NCBI RefSeq assembly: GCF_000708885.1
Contig: NZ_JEOE01000011.1
Span: 48,417 to 112,416, forward strand
Length of the DNA stretch: 64,000 nt
Reading direction: 5' to 3'
Source: Cellulomonas sp. HZM
GTDB taxonomy: Bacteria; Actinomycetota; Actinomycetes; Actinomycetales; Cellulomonadaceae
The notes under the pieces were generated by a model. The model searched no databases. It saw only the letters and a program-made list of their open reading frames with translations, and was not told the DNA's origin. Below, piece after piece: positions 53,412 to 64,000 of the stretch. A program made the position numbers and the translations under genes. Positions within the stretch are counted from its first letter, which is position 1, and each line of letters starts with the position of its first letter.

Positions 53412-53783
53412 GTGGCGGAGGTGACCCGGGCGCGCGTCGACGCGTGGACGTGGGCGGTGCGGCTGTTCCCGACGAGGTCTGCGGCGGGTGCCGCGTGCCG
53501 GGCCGGCCACGTGCGCGTCAACGGCGAGCGCGCCAAGCCGGCGACGATGGTCGTGCCGGGCGACGAGGTGCACGTGCGCGGTGGCGAGCGCGAGCGGCTC
53601 GTCGTGGTGCAGCGCACCGTGGTCAAGCGGGTCGGCGCCGCGGTCGCGGTCGGCTGCTACCTCGACCGCTCCCCGGCACCGGTGCCCAAGGAGCATCGCG
53701 CGGTCGCCGGTGAGCGGGACCGTGGCACCGGCCGCCCGACGAAGCGCGACCGGCGACTCATCGAGAAGCTGCGCGGCCGATGA
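53412..53783 (+). CDS. S4-domain RNA-binding protein (Hsp15-like)
   Basis: A 123-residue protein: S4 fold RARVDAWTWAVRLFPTRSAA, AGHVRVNGERAKPATMVVPG, DEVHVRGGER, then a basic tail RDRGTGRPTKRDRRLIEKL. Hsp15 relatives rescue stalled 50S-nascent-chain complexes. GTG at 53412 is chosen; GTG 53421 is a near alternative. Its stop overlaps the ATG of the glycosylase gene (ATGA at 53780-53783). Confidence 0.85.
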   Translation: MAEVTRARVDAWTWAVRLFPTRSAAGAACRAGHVRVNGERAKPATMVVPGDEVHVRGGERERLVVVQRTVVKRVGAAVAVGCYLDRSPAPVPKEHRAVAGERDRGTGRPTKRDRRLIEKLRGR

Positions 53784-54748
53784 CCGCGATCGGCGACGCA
53801 CCGCTGGCCGAGGTGCGCCCCGACGACGCCCGCGACGCCCGCGACGCCCCGGCGTCCGTCGACGTGTACCGCCCCGCCCTCCCTGTCGATGTCGCGCTCA
53901 CGCTCGCTCCCCTGCGTCGTGGCGCGAGCGACCCCGTGTGGAGGCGCACGCCCGACGGTGCGATCTGGCACGCGACGCGAACCCCCGACGGTCCCGCGAC
54001 GCGACGGCTCGTGGTGCGCCGTGACGGCGTGCACGTCGAGGCATGGGGCCCGGGCGCGGAGCGCGCGGTCGCGGGCGTGCCCGACCTGCTCGGGGCTCGC
54101 GACGACACAAGGTTCGAGGCCGGCCCGCACCCCGTGGTGCGTGAGGCGCACCGACGGCTGCCCGGGCTGCGCATCCCGCACTCGTCGAACGTCTGGGAGC
54201 AGCTCGTGCCCGCGGTGCTCGAGCAACGCGTGGTCGGCCTCGACGCGAAGGCGTCGTGGCGCCGCCTCGTGCAGCGGCACGGGAGCGTGCCACCCGGGCC
54301 GGCCCCCGCCGGCATGCGGCTCGCGCCCCCGCCGCGCGCGTGGGCCGATCTGCCCGTGTGGGAGTGGCGTGCCGCGGGCGTCGAGGAGGCCCGTGCGGGC
54401 ACGGTGCGCCGGGCCGCCCTCGTCGCGCACCACCTGCGCGGCGACCTCACGCCCGCGCAGGCGTCGCGTGTGCTGCGCAGCGTGCGCGGCATCGGTCCGT
54501 GGACGGTGGCCGAGGTCACGTCCCGCGCGCTCGGCGACACCGACGCCGTCTCGGTCGGCGACTTCCACCTGGCCCACCTCGTCGGCTGGGCGCTCACGGG
54601 GCGGCGCACGGACGACGCCGGGATGCTCGAGCTGCTCGAGCCGTGGCGCCCGCAGCGTCAGCGCGTGATCCGGCTGCTCGAGATCACGCAGGCCGCGCGC
54701 GCGCCCCGCTTCGGTCCACGCTCGCCCCGAGCGGCGCGTCTCGGCTGA
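53780..54748 (+). CDS. DNA-3-methyladenine glycosylase (AlkA-like)
   Basis: A 322-residue HhH-GPD glycosylase: LPGLRIPHSSNVWEQLVPAV, LEQRVVGLDAKASWR, SVRGIGPWTVAEVTSRALGD (helix-hairpin-helix) and VSVGDFHLAHLVGWAL (catalytic Asp). It should remove alkylated purines from DNA. Coupled by ATGA to the S4 protein gene. The N-terminal domain (residues 1-120) is divergent. Confidence 0.85.
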   Translation: MTAIGDAPLAEVRPDDARDARDAPASVDVYRPALPVDVALTLAPLRRGASDPVWRRTPDGAIWHATRTPDGPATRRLVVRRDGVHVEAWGPGAERAVAGVPDLLGARDDTRFEAGPHPVVREAHRRLPGLRIPHSSNVWEQLVPAVLEQRVVGLDAKASWRRLVQRHGSVPPGPAPAGMRLAPPPRAWADLPVWEWRAAGVEEARAGTVRRAALVAHHLRGDLTPAQASRVLRSVRGIGPWTVAEVTSRALGDTDAVSVGDFHLAHLVGWALTGRRTDDAGMLELLEPWRPQRQRVIRLLEITQAARAPRFGPRSPRAARLG

Positions 54749-54864
54749 TCCGCACGGCCGCCCGGACCTTGTGACCTAAGTCTCAGGAACGGCGGCGGCG
54801 GCGCTCCTAACGTCGCCCACGAGGCGTCCGACCAGGACGTCTGCCGCCCGACGCTGGGAGACAC

Positions 54865-57464
<2,600 letters not shown>

Positions 57465-57468
<4 letters not shown>

Positions 57469-58514
57469 GGGTCGCGGTCCGGTACGGCGACGTGCTCGTC
57501 GACCCCGACGGCCGCGTCGCCGGCCACGACGCGGGCGCGACGCTCGTGCGCAGGCTGCTGCGCGTGTTCCCCGGTTCGCTGCTCGTCTCCGACGGGCCGC
57601 GGCGCGGCCAGGGCTTCGACGTGCTGCCGCTCGAGTTCGTCGACGCGTCGGACACGGTCGTGGTCAACATGGACGTCGTCGACTCGATGAGCGTGTGGCG
57701 CACGCTGCGACGCACGACCGACGCGCCGCACGTCATGAACTTCGTCTGGTGGACGACGTCGCAGTTCACGGACCGCGTCGAGAGGGCGTCGCTCGGCCTC
57801 TCCTGCGCGCTTTTCCCGACGTTCGCGAACTCCGAGCGCACGGCCCGCGAGATCTCCGAGATCGTCGGCCAGTGGACCGTCCAGCCGCTGGCCGAGAACG
57901 CCCGCGTCGGCTGGGTGAACCTGGGCATCCGCCTCGAGCACGTGCGGCCGCGGCACGAGCCCACCGTCCCGGTCGTGCTCTACCCCGCGATCCGGCTCTC
58001 CGAGCGCAAGCAGCCACGCCTGTTCGTCGACGTCGTCGAGCGCGTGCACCACCGCACCCCGATCAGGGTCGAGGCACGGCTCGTGGAGTCGCACCTGGTC
58101 TCCGAGCAGGCCATGCGCCTGTCCCGCCCCGACTGGTGCTGGGTCGGGCCGCTCACGGCGAGCCGGGACGACTACTGGGAGGCGCTCGCCGGCACCACGG
58201 CCTTCCTCGCGACCGCGACCGAGGAGTCGTACGGGCTGGAGTACATCGAGGCGCTGCTCGCCGGTGCCGTCGGGGTGTTCCCGGACCGGCCGTGGGCGCA
58301 CGCGATCCTCCCGGTCGGCTACCCGTTCGTGTACCGCGACGCGACGCAGGCGGCGGCGATGCTCGAGCGCGCGGTGACCGACACCGCCGCGTGCCGGCGC
58401 GAGCTCGACGTCGTCGCGGGCGGCTCGTTCGCGCAGTGGCTGCGCGCACGGCACGACGACGACGCGTTCGACCGCTCGGTCGTCGAGCACGTGCGGCGGT
58501 GGTTCGAGGACTGA
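57465..58514 (+). CDS. Glycosyltransferase-like protein coupled to hppA
   Basis: A 349-residue protein with a GT-B-like C-terminal half: VVLYPAIRLSERKQPRLFVD and ATEESYGLEYIEALLAGAVG, the latter matching the E-x7-E nucleotide-sugar site, and CWVGPL. The N-terminal half (RVAVRYGDVLVDPDGRVAGH) is less typical. The acceptor is unknown; glycosylation of an envelope component is likely. ATGA overlap with hppA is unusual and suggests they are made together. Confidence 0.7.
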
Positions 58515-58584
58515 GGAGCATTGGCGCGGCGGGGGTCGGACACGGCAGGATCGGACCGGCACGTCCACGTCATCAGGAGGAACC

Positions 58585-58815
58585 GTGAGCACCCAGCCCG
58601 AGCAGCCCGTCGACCGCACCAACGGCCCCGCGACCGCGGTCGGCGCGTTCTTCGCGTTCCTGCTGTTCGTCGGCGGCCTCGTGCTCTTCACGATCTCGTT
58701 CGACGTCGACACCTCGGTCGCGCCGTGGACCTTCGTCGCCGGCATCGCTGCCGTGACGCTCGCGTTCATGGTCCCGACGACGATCATCCCGGCGCTCGAG
58801 GACCGCGCGAGCTGA
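58585..58815 (+). CDS. Small two-TM membrane protein
   Basis: A 76-residue protein: charged N-terminus (STQPEQPVDRTNGPATAV), helices FFAFLLFVGGLVLFTISFDV and FVAGIAAVTLAFMVPTTII, short acidic tail. AGGAGG lies 4 nt before the GTG at 58585, so translation is well supported. Function unknown; relatives occur in actinobacteria. Confidence 0.75.
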   Translation: MSTQPEQPVDRTNGPATAVGAFFAFLLFVGGLVLFTISFDVDTSVAPWTFVAGIAAVTLAFMVPTTIIPALEDRAS

Positions 58816-58963
58816 TCGCACCGGGCCGGTCGGGCGTCCGCCCACTCCCGTCCAGCACCCATCCGCACCGGTCCCGAACCGTGCGCTGACCTGCGCACAC
58901 ATCTTCACAGATCGCGCACCGGACCTCTCCCGCGACCGCCCCCGCAGCCACGGTCGGAGGCAA

Positions 58964-58969
58964 TACGTT
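58964..58969 (+). promoter_or_regulatory. Leaderless -10 element of the LCP gene
   Basis: TACGTT ending 6 nt before the GTG at 58976; no ribosome-binding site. Confidence 0.55.
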
Positions 58970-58975
58970 GCGGAC

Positions 58976-60184
58976 GTGAGCCGCACAGCCCCCGCACAGC
59001 ACCGCCGCAGCGTCCGTGGTCCGCGACCGTGGCTGCGGGCGGTGGCGCTCGTCGCCGTCGCCGTACCGCTGTTCGCCGCGAGCGCCGCCTACGCCGTCTA
59101 CCGTCACCTCGACGGCAACATCGACACCGCGACCGGAGTCGACGACTACCTCGGCGACACGCGGCCGACCCACGCGGCGGCGGCTCCGCTGACCGACGGC
59201 TACGCGGGGCGCGAGGTGAACATCCTCGTGATGGGGATCGACTCGCGGGACGGCTCCAACAAGGAGTACGGCTACGTCGACGGGGCGCGCTCCGACTCCA
59301 CGTTCCTGGTGCACCTGCCGGCCGACCGCTCGCGCATCGACGTCGTCTCGGTGCCCCGCGACTCGCTGGTCGACATCCCCGCGTGCAAGCTCCCCGACGG
59401 GTCGATGACCCGGCCGCGGACGATGGAGATGTTCAACGCGGCCTTCGAGATCGGCGGCGGGCCGACGCAGGACCTGACGTCGGCCGCCGCGTGCACGCGC
59501 AAGACGTTCGAGCAGGACACCGGCGTGCGCACCGACGAGCACGTCGTCCTCAAGATGAACGGCGTCCGCGACGTCATCGACGACCTCGGCGGCGTCCCGT
59601 TCTGCTTCCCCGAGGCGATGGACTCCGACAAGGCGAAGCTGCACGTGAAGGCCGGGCGCACGGTGCTCGACGGCCGGACGTCCGTCGAGTTCCTCCGGGC
59701 GCGGACGGGCGAGGGCGGCGGCCTGTGGCTCGGCAGCGACCTCGCCCGTCTCGACCGGCAGCACGCGTTCCTCGAGGCGCTCACCGCGAAGGTGCACGCG
59801 TCCCAGCTGCTGACGCACCCCACGACGCTCCTGCAGGTGCTCGACTCGGCGACCAAGGCCGTCTCGGTGAGCCCCGGGCTCGGCAGCATCCGTTCGATGG
59901 CGGGGCTCGCGGTGACCGCGAAGGGCCTGGGCGGGGACGACATCGTGTCCGTGACCGTGCCGACGGCGTCGTACCGCGGCACCGGGCGGGTCGTCTGGAC
60001 CTCGGCCGCCGACGACCTGTGGCTGCGGCTGCGCGAGGACCGGCCGCTCGTGGGCGATGCGAAGCCGCACGCGACGACGACACCCACCGGGAGCTCGAGC
60101 CCTCAGGCGTCGACGAAGCCCACCAAGCCCACCAAGCCGCACGTCCCGACGACGTGGCCGTCGTCGGCCGAGTGCGGGACCTGA
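58976..60184 (+). CDS. LytR-CpsA-Psr (LCP) family cell-wall ligase
   Basis: A 402-residue membrane protein: N-terminal helix (LRAVALVAVAVPLFAASAAY), then NILVMGIDSRDGS, DGARSDSTFLVHL, VVSVPRDSLVDIP, and GRTSVEFLRARTGE, the Arg/Asp residues that bind pyrophosphate-lipid substrates. LCP enzymes attach wall polymers to peptidoglycan. A C-terminal Ser/Thr/Lys/Pro linker (STKPTKPTKPHVP) follows. Neighbouring acyltransferase suggests envelope polymer work. Confidence 0.9.
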   Translation: MSRTAPAQHRRSVRGPRPWLRAVALVAVAVPLFAASAAYAVYRHLDGNIDTATGVDDYLGDTRPTHAAAAPLTDGYAGREVNILVMGIDSRDGSNKEYGYVDGARSDSTFLVHLPADRSRIDVVSVPRDSLVDIPACKLPDGSMTRPRTMEMFNAAFEIGGGPTQDLTSAAACTRKTFEQDTGVRTDEHVVLKMNGVRDVIDDLGGVPFCFPEAMDSDKAKLHVKAGRTVLDGRTSVEFLRARTGEGGGLWLGSDLARLDRQHAFLEALTAKVHASQLLTHPTTLLQVLDSATKAVSVSPGLGSIRSMAGLAVTAKGLGGDDIVSVTVPTASYRGTGRVVWTSAADDLWLRLREDRPLVGDAKPHATTTPTGSSSPQASTKPTKPTKPHVPTTWPSSAECGT

Positions 60185-60239
60185 CCTCCGCCCGCGCGCG
60201 GGGCGGGACCTGACGACGCTGCGCGTCGGGACGGGTCGA

Positions 60240-60284
60240 CGGTGGTGGTGCCGGCGGTGCAGGGGGACGCCGGCACCACCATCG
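60240..60284. terminator. Bidirectional hairpin terminator
   Basis: A 13-bp perfect core (60244-60256 with 60268-60280) extending to 17 bp with one G-T pair, between the convergent LCP and acyltransferase genes. Confidence 0.75.
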
Positions 60285-60296
60285 AGATCGCGGCGC

Positions 60297-62372
60297 TCAG
60301 CCGACGAGCGGCACGAGCTGCTCCGCGAGCGCCGGGGCGAGCGTCCGGTCGTACGTCGCGGTGAGGTGGTGCGCGTCCCGCCACACGAGCGCCTCCCCGA
60401 TGATCGCCGGGCACGTCCCTGCCGGGCAGACCAGCGCGGTGAGGTCGACGACCGGCACGCCGGTGGCGCGCGCGGCGGCCTCCTGCTGAGCCGTCCCGGA
60501 CCGGCGCTCAGCGGCGGCGGCGTCCACGGTGCAGGCCGTCGCCCACGAGCGCTGGTGCGTGGCGACGCACTCGGGGACGTCGATCCCGACCCACGGCGTG
60601 TCGGCGATCGCGACGACCCGCGACCCGGCGTCGGTGAGGCGCTGCCACGTGCGGGCCAGGCCGTCGGCGGCGAGCTCCGCGGCGGCGCCGCCCGTCGCGC
60701 GCTCCCCCGCGGAGGTCATCGGCTCGATCGCGTCGTTGGTGGTCACGACGACGGTCGGCGGGTGCGCGACGAGCGCAGCGGTCACCGCCCGGTTCCACGT
60801 GCTGCACGTCGTGTACGGGTCGTCGCCGAGCGACGCCTGCACGTCCGCGAGCGCACAGCTGCCCTTGGTGTACGTGTCGAGGCGCCACCCGTGCTGCTCC
60901 GCGACCACGCGCAGGGCCGGCTGCCACTGCGCCGCGTGCGAGTCCCCGACGAGCGCGACGACGGTCGACGAGCCGGCGTCGCCGTACGTGCACGCGACGA
61001 CCGCGGTGCCCGCGCTGTTCTGGTGGCAGCCGTCCGCGTACAGGTCGGCCACGTCGCTCGTCGCGTCCGCGAGCGCCGGGGCGACCGCGGTGAGGTCCGT
61101 GCGGGCGTCAGGGCCGGTCCACGAGCCGTCCGCCAGCACGGCCGCACCGGGTGCGGCGGCGGACGACGACCGCGGGAGTGCCGCGACGAGGGCGACGGCG
61201 GCCAGCACCCCGACGCACGTGCACGCCACGCCGAGCAGGGCCGAGCGCCGCACGCTCGCGCGCAGCCGCGCGGACACGTGCAGGGGTCGCTCGACCCAGC
61301 GGTACGCGAGCGCCGCGGGCACGGCCGAGGCCGCGACGGCTGCGACACCGATCGGCACGGGCAGCGAGCCGTCCTCGCCGGACCACAGCGCGGTCGCGAC
61401 GACGACCGCGGGCCAGTGCCACAGGTAGAGCGAGTACGACGCGGAACCGACAGGCTGCAGCGCACGCAGGCGCAGCGCCGAGAGCCCGCGGTGCGCACCG
61501 GTGCCGGCCGCGAGCACGAGCGCCGTGCCCACGGTCGGCACGAGCGCGGCGGCGCCGGGGAACGGCGTCGAGCCGGTGAACCGGAGCGCCGCGTACGCGA
61601 CGAGCGCGAGCCCCGCCCAGCCGGCGGCCGCGAGCACGCGGGCGGGCAGGCCCGCGACGACCGGCGCCCCGACCGCGAGCAGCGCCCCCAGCCCGAGCTC
61701 CCACGCGCGCGTCGTCGTGACGAAGTACGCGCGGGCAGGGTCGGACGCCGTGAGGTGCACCGACCACGCGAGCGAGCCGACGACGAGCACCGCGGCCACC
61801 CCGAGCGCGGGCCGCCCCACGCGCAGGCCGCGCCGGCGCGCCCACGACGCGACCGCGAGCACGACGAGCGGCCACACGACGTAGAACTGCTCCTCGACCG
61901 CGAGCGACCAGAAGTGCTGCACGGGGCTCGCCGCGGACCCCTGCGCGAGGTAGTCGACGGACCGGTCGGCGAGCCGCCAGTTCACGACGTACAGCGCGGT
62001 CGCGCCGACGTCCCCGGCGATCTCGCGCCAGCGCGTCACGGGAAGCCAGAGCATCGTCGCGAGCGCCACGGCCACGAGGACGGTCGCCGCCGCGGGCAGC
62101 AGCCGACGCGCCCGTCGGGCGTAGAACCTGCCCAGGCGCAGCCGCCCCGTCGCGGTGACCTCGCCGACGAGCATCGACGTGATGAGGAAGCCGGAGACGA
62201 CGAAGAACACGTCGACGCCCACGAACCCTCCGGGCAGCCACGTCACGCCCGCGTGGAACGCGAGAACGAGCAGCACCGCGACGGCCCGCAGGCCCTGGAT
62301 GTCGGGCCGGAACCCGCCGTCGGCGGCGGTCCGGGACGTCGCGGCGGCCGGCCGTTCCTCGGTCGTCGTCAC
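60297..62372 (-). CDS. OafA/YrhL-type membrane acyltransferase with SGNH domain
   Basis: A 691-residue protein: ten or so helices of the acyltransferase-3 fold (DIQGLRAVAVLLVLAFHAGV, GVDVFFVVSGFLITSM, HFWSLAVEEQFYVVWPLV), then an extracellular SGNH hydrolase-like part (VVALVGDSHAAQWQPAL with the Ser, and WRDAHHLTATY with the His-Asp region). Such proteins O-acetylate peptidoglycan or wall polysaccharides. The GTG at 62372 follows TAGCCT by 6 nt. Confidence 0.92.
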   Translation of the reverse strand: MTTTEERPAAATSRTAADGGFRPDIQGLRAVAVLLVLAFHAGVTWLPGGFVGVDVFFVVSGFLITSMLVGEVTATGRLRLGRFYARRARRLLPAAATVLVAVALATMLWLPVTRWREIAGDVGATALYVVNWRLADRSVDYLAQGSAASPVQHFWSLAVEEQFYVVWPLVVLAVASWARRRGLRVGRPALGVAAVLVVGSLAWSVHLTASDPARAYFVTTTRAWELGLGALLAVGAPVVAGLPARVLAAAGWAGLALVAYAALRFTGSTPFPGAAALVPTVGTALVLAAGTGAHRGLSALRLRALQPVGSASYSLYLWHWPAVVVATALWSGEDGSLPVPIGVAAVAASAVPAALAYRWVERPLHVSARLRASVRRSALLGVACTCVGVLAAVALVAALPRSSSAAAPGAAVLADGSWTGPDARTDLTAVAPALADATSDVADLYADGCHQNSAGTAVVACTYGDAGSSTVVALVGDSHAAQWQPALRVVAEQHGWRLDTYTKGSCALADVQASLGDDPYTTCSTWNRAVTAALVAHPPTVVVTTNDAIEPMTSAGERATGGAAAELAADGLARTWQRLTDAGSRVVAIADTPWVGIDVPECVATHQRSWATACTVDAAAAERRSGTAQQEAAARATGVPVVDLTALVCPAGTCPAIIGEALVWRDAHHLTATYDRTLAPALAEQLVPLVG

Positions 62373-62378
62373 CGCGGC

Positions 62379-62384
62379 AGGCTA
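62379..62384 (-). promoter_or_regulatory. Leaderless -10 element of the acyltransferase gene
   Basis: TAGCCT on the minus strand, 6 nt before the GTG at 62372. Confidence 0.5.
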
Positions 62385-62442
62385 GCCGCCGCACGTGAGG
62401 ACCGCCTGGTCGCGCAGAATGGGGTCAGGACGGAACGAGCGC

Positions 62443-62472
62443 GCACGAGCACGCACGAGCACGCACGAGCAC
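62443..62472 (+). repeat. Three tandem 10-bp repeats just upstream of luxS
   Basis: GCACGAGCAC is repeated exactly three times and ends directly before the luxS ribosome-binding site AGGAG. Slippage here would change the leader length. Confidence 0.8.
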
Positions 62473-62482
62473 AGGAGACCCC

Positions 62483-62947
62483 ATGCCCGACCGCATGAAC
62501 GTCGAGTCGTTCAACCTCGACCACCGCACGGTGGCCGCGCCGTACATCCGGCTCGCCGACACCAAGACGCTGCCCGCGGGCGACGTCCTCAGCAAGTACG
62601 ACGTGCGCTTCGCCCAGCCCAACGTCGCGCACCTCGAGATGCCGGTGGTGCACTCGCTCGAGCACCTGTTCGCGGAGCACTCGCGCAACCACTCGGACCG
62701 CGTGCTCGACTTCTCGCCCATGGGGTGCCAGACGGGCTTCTACCTCATGCTCGAGGGCACGTGGTCGGACGACGAGGTGCAGCAGCTGGTCGCGGACACG
62801 CTGCAGGACGTGCTCGCCGCCGACGAGGTGCCGGCCGCGAACGAGGTGCAGTGCGGCTGGGGGGCCAACCACACGCTCGCGGGCGCCCAGGACGCGGCCC
62901 GCGCGTTCCTCGCCGAGCGGGCCGGCTGGTCGCAGGTCCAGGCGTGA
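62483..62947 (+). CDS. luxS: S-ribosylhomocysteine lyase (LuxS)
   Basis: A 154-residue enzyme with the metal site [14 protein letters not shown] (His57, His61), the catalytic GCQTGFY (Cys82) and VQCGWG (Cys124, third metal ligand). It cleaves S-ribosylhomocysteine to homocysteine and the autoinducer-2 precursor. AGGAG precedes the ATG. GTGA overlap with the mtnN gene puts both steps of S-adenosylhomocysteine recycling in one transcript. Confidence 0.97.
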   Translation: MPDRMNVESFNLDHRTVAAPYIRLADTKTLPAGDVLSKYDVRFAQPNVAHLEMPVVHSLEHLFAEHSRNHSDRVLDFSPMGCQTGFYLMLEGTWSDDEVQQLVADTLQDVLAADEVPAANEVQCGWGANHTLAGAQDAARAFLAERAGWSQVQA

Positions 62948-63783
62948 CCGCACGCCGCGACGAGCCGTCCGGTCGCTCGGGCTCGTCGGCCGCCGACCGG
63001 CCCGCCGACGCCCTGGTCGACGTCGACGCGCTGGTCGACGCGGTGGTCGACGCGGTGGTCGACGCGGTGGTCGTCGTCGCGATGGCCGACGAGGCGGCCC
63101 CGTTCCTCGCACTGGCGGACGACGTCCCCGCACCGGTGCGTGTCGGCGGTGCGGAGCATCACCTGATGACGACGGGCGGCCGACGCGTGCTGCTCGTACG
63201 CGGCGGGATCGGGCTGGTGAACGCCGCGAGCGCAGCGACCGGCGCGCTCGCCCGCGTGCGCACCGGGGTGCTCGTGAGCGCGGGCAGCGCCGGAGGCCTC
63301 GGAGCCGGGGTGCGCGTCGGCGACGTCGTGGTCGGCGCGACGCACGTGCTGGCGGACGCGGACGCGCGCGCGTTCGGCTACGCGCTCGGCCAGGTGCCCG
63401 GCATGCCCGCGGTGTACGCGGCCGACGAGCGCCTCGTCGCCGCGGCCGCCTCGTTCGCGGCGGACCCCGCCGATGCCGGGCGAGGGCTCGATGCGCCCGA
63501 CGGGCCCGAGCTGCGCGTCCTGACGGGGCTGACCATCTCGGGCGACTCGTTCATCGACGCCGACCGCGTCGCGCGCGTGCGGGACGCGTACCCGGCGGCC
63601 CTCGCGACCGACATGGAGTCGGCCGCGCTCGCTCAGGTCGCGCACCTGTTCGCCGTCCCGTTCGTCTCGGTGCGCGGGATCTCCGACCTGTGCAGCCCCG
63701 TCGAGGCGGGCGAGTTCCTCACGCACGTGGACGACGCGGCGCTCCGCTCGGCGCAGGTCGTGCAGCACCTGCTTCGCGCGTAG
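62944..63783 (+). CDS. mtnN: 5'-methylthioadenosine/S-adenosylhomocysteine nucleosidase
   Basis: A 279-residue protein of the Pfs/MtnN family: [19 protein letters not shown] (general-acid Glu), [26 protein letters not shown], and [20 protein letters not shown] with GISD. It removes adenine from MTA and SAH, giving the LuxS substrate. About 45 extra N-terminal residues contain VDAL/VDAV repeats coded by a 12-bp tandem repeat (63031-63070), absent from ordinary MtnN. The GTG at 62944 overlaps the luxS stop; the true start could be later. Confidence 0.9.
   Translation: MTARRDEPSGRSGSSAADRPADALVDVDALVDAVVDAVVDAVVVVAMADEAAPFLALADDVPAPVRVGGAEHHLMTTGGRRVLLVRGGIGLVNAASAATGALARVRTGVLVSAGSAGGLGAGVRVGDVVVGATHVLADADARAFGYALGQVPGMPAVYAADERLVAAAASFAADPADAGRGLDAPDGPELRVLTGLTISGDSFIDADRVARVRDAYPAALATDMESAALAQVAHLFAVPFVSVRGISDLCSPVEAGEFLTHVDDAALRSAQVVQHLLRA
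63031..63070 (+). repeat. 12-bp tandem repeat inside mtnN
   Basis: GGTCGACGCGGT occurs three times in a row, with a related copy before it, coding a [13 protein letters not shown] stretch in frame. The unit is 12 bp, so expansion keeps the frame. Confidence 0.8.
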
Positions 63784-63802
63784 CCCACGCCCGCACGCGG
63801 GT

Positions 63803-63829
63803 GCGGCGACCCCGGGCCGGGGCCGCCGC
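63803..63829 (+). terminator. Hairpin terminator after mtnN
   Basis: GCGGC-GA-CCCC pairs GGGG-CC-GCCGC with a 5-nt loop and a small internal loop, 20 bp past the stop. Confidence 0.5.
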
Positions 63830-63845
63830 GCTCGCTCGGACGGGG

Positions 63846-63998
63846 TCAGGAGTCGCTCGTCGTCCCCTGGTCGGCCGTGCCGCCCTGGCCCCCGGGGCCG
63901 CCCTGGCCGCCGTCGCGGGGCACCCCCCCCGGGGGCGGAGATCCTCGCGGCGGCCGCCTCGTTCGCGGCGGACCCGGTCCTCGTGGCCGAGGCGCGCC
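63846..63998 (-). CDS. Possible C-terminal end of a Gly-rich protein
   Basis: On the minus strand a frame open to the edge ends PRDGGQGGPGGQGG, TADQGTTSDS and TGA at 63846. The GGQGG repeats and polar tail look like the disordered end of a secreted or membrane protein and would be convergent with mtnN. The first part of the frame is low-complexity (Pro/Arg/Gly) and crosses a C8G5 run at 63923-63935, where an assembly or frame problem is possible. On the plus strand 63938-64000 also reads protein-like ([20 protein letters not shown]). Confidence 0.3.
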   Translation of the reverse strand, partial: GAPRPRGPGPPRTRRPPRGSPPPGGVPRDGGQGGPGGQGGTADQGTTSDS

Positions 63999-64000
63999 GG

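Noticed and set aside
60100..60160. KPTKPTKP repeat as a CRISPR-like or mobile repeat
   Set aside because: It is a short in-frame linker at the end of the LCP protein, with no spacers; no CRISPR array is visible anywhere in the window.
60057..62498. Plus-strand open frame of about 810 codons
   Set aside because: Antisense to the acyltransferase, whose helices and SGNH motifs are clear.

Overview
The window is a high-GC chromosomal segment of an actinobacterium, most like a Cellulomonas-type genome. This is inferred from the very GC-rich codon use, many GTG starts, the murI / Rv1339-like / rph / rdgB synteny shared with mycobacteria, and a divergent H+-pyrophosphatase of the kind known from Cellulomonas. 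Most genes have a recognisable function. At least 17 start codons lie 6-8 nt after a TANNNT -10 element, so leaderless transcription appears common here.

Layout. 1-6485: a partial dynamin-like GTPase, ettA, an ssb paralogue and a translationally coupled pair of dynamin-like GTPases. 6621-12555: an accessory island. It starts at an intact tRNA-Arg(TCT) and ends at a 47-bp imperfect copy of that tRNA's 3' end. It carries small phage-like genes, a PD-(D/E)XK nuclease, a membrane protein plus DEDDy exonuclease operon with two mini-genes, a CoiA-like nuclease, and a scar where the 5' ends of a serine recombinase and a type IIG restriction-modification gene meet tail to tail. No integrase survives. 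12680-13771: an OGG-fold glycosylase operon just outside the repeat.

14088-29252: SDR/hydrolase with a divergent LysR regulator, GNAT, RidA, PAP2 phosphatase, oligoribonuclease, tRNA-His, an ATP-grasp enzyme, an osmoprotectant ABC transporter whose binding protein looks circularly permuted, a flavoprotein disulfide reductase, tRNA-Lys, a GroES-like protein, a Bcp peroxiredoxin, tRNA-Leu, thioredoxin and a NUDIX-like protein. 29293-36429: ABC-F, rdgB, rph, Rv1339-like hydrolase, murI, DUF2017 and clpS, divergent from pncB. 36560-39128: a small membrane protein, a helicase and DUF3039.

39200-45602: a six-gene amino-sugar operon on the minus strand (ROK repressor, binding protein, two permeases, ROK kinase, nagB). 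It has a TTAGTA-N9-TACTAA operator over the repressor promoter and a strong hairpin after the binding-protein gene. 45922-54748: class F sortase with a CHRD surface protein, PfkB kinase, pgi, a deazaflavin-type protein, DUF72, amidohydrolase, an S4 protein and an AlkA-like glycosylase. 54865-64000: H+-pyrophosphatase with a coupled glycosyltransferase-like gene, an LCP ligase, an OafA-type acyltransferase, luxS overlapping mtnN, and an unresolved low-complexity end.

The best candidates for something undescribed are in the island: the membrane protein/exonuclease operon, the two-copy hairpin repeat whose core is inverted between copies, and the CGTAC-repeat region next to the truncated recombinase. 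The permuted binding protein is the other.
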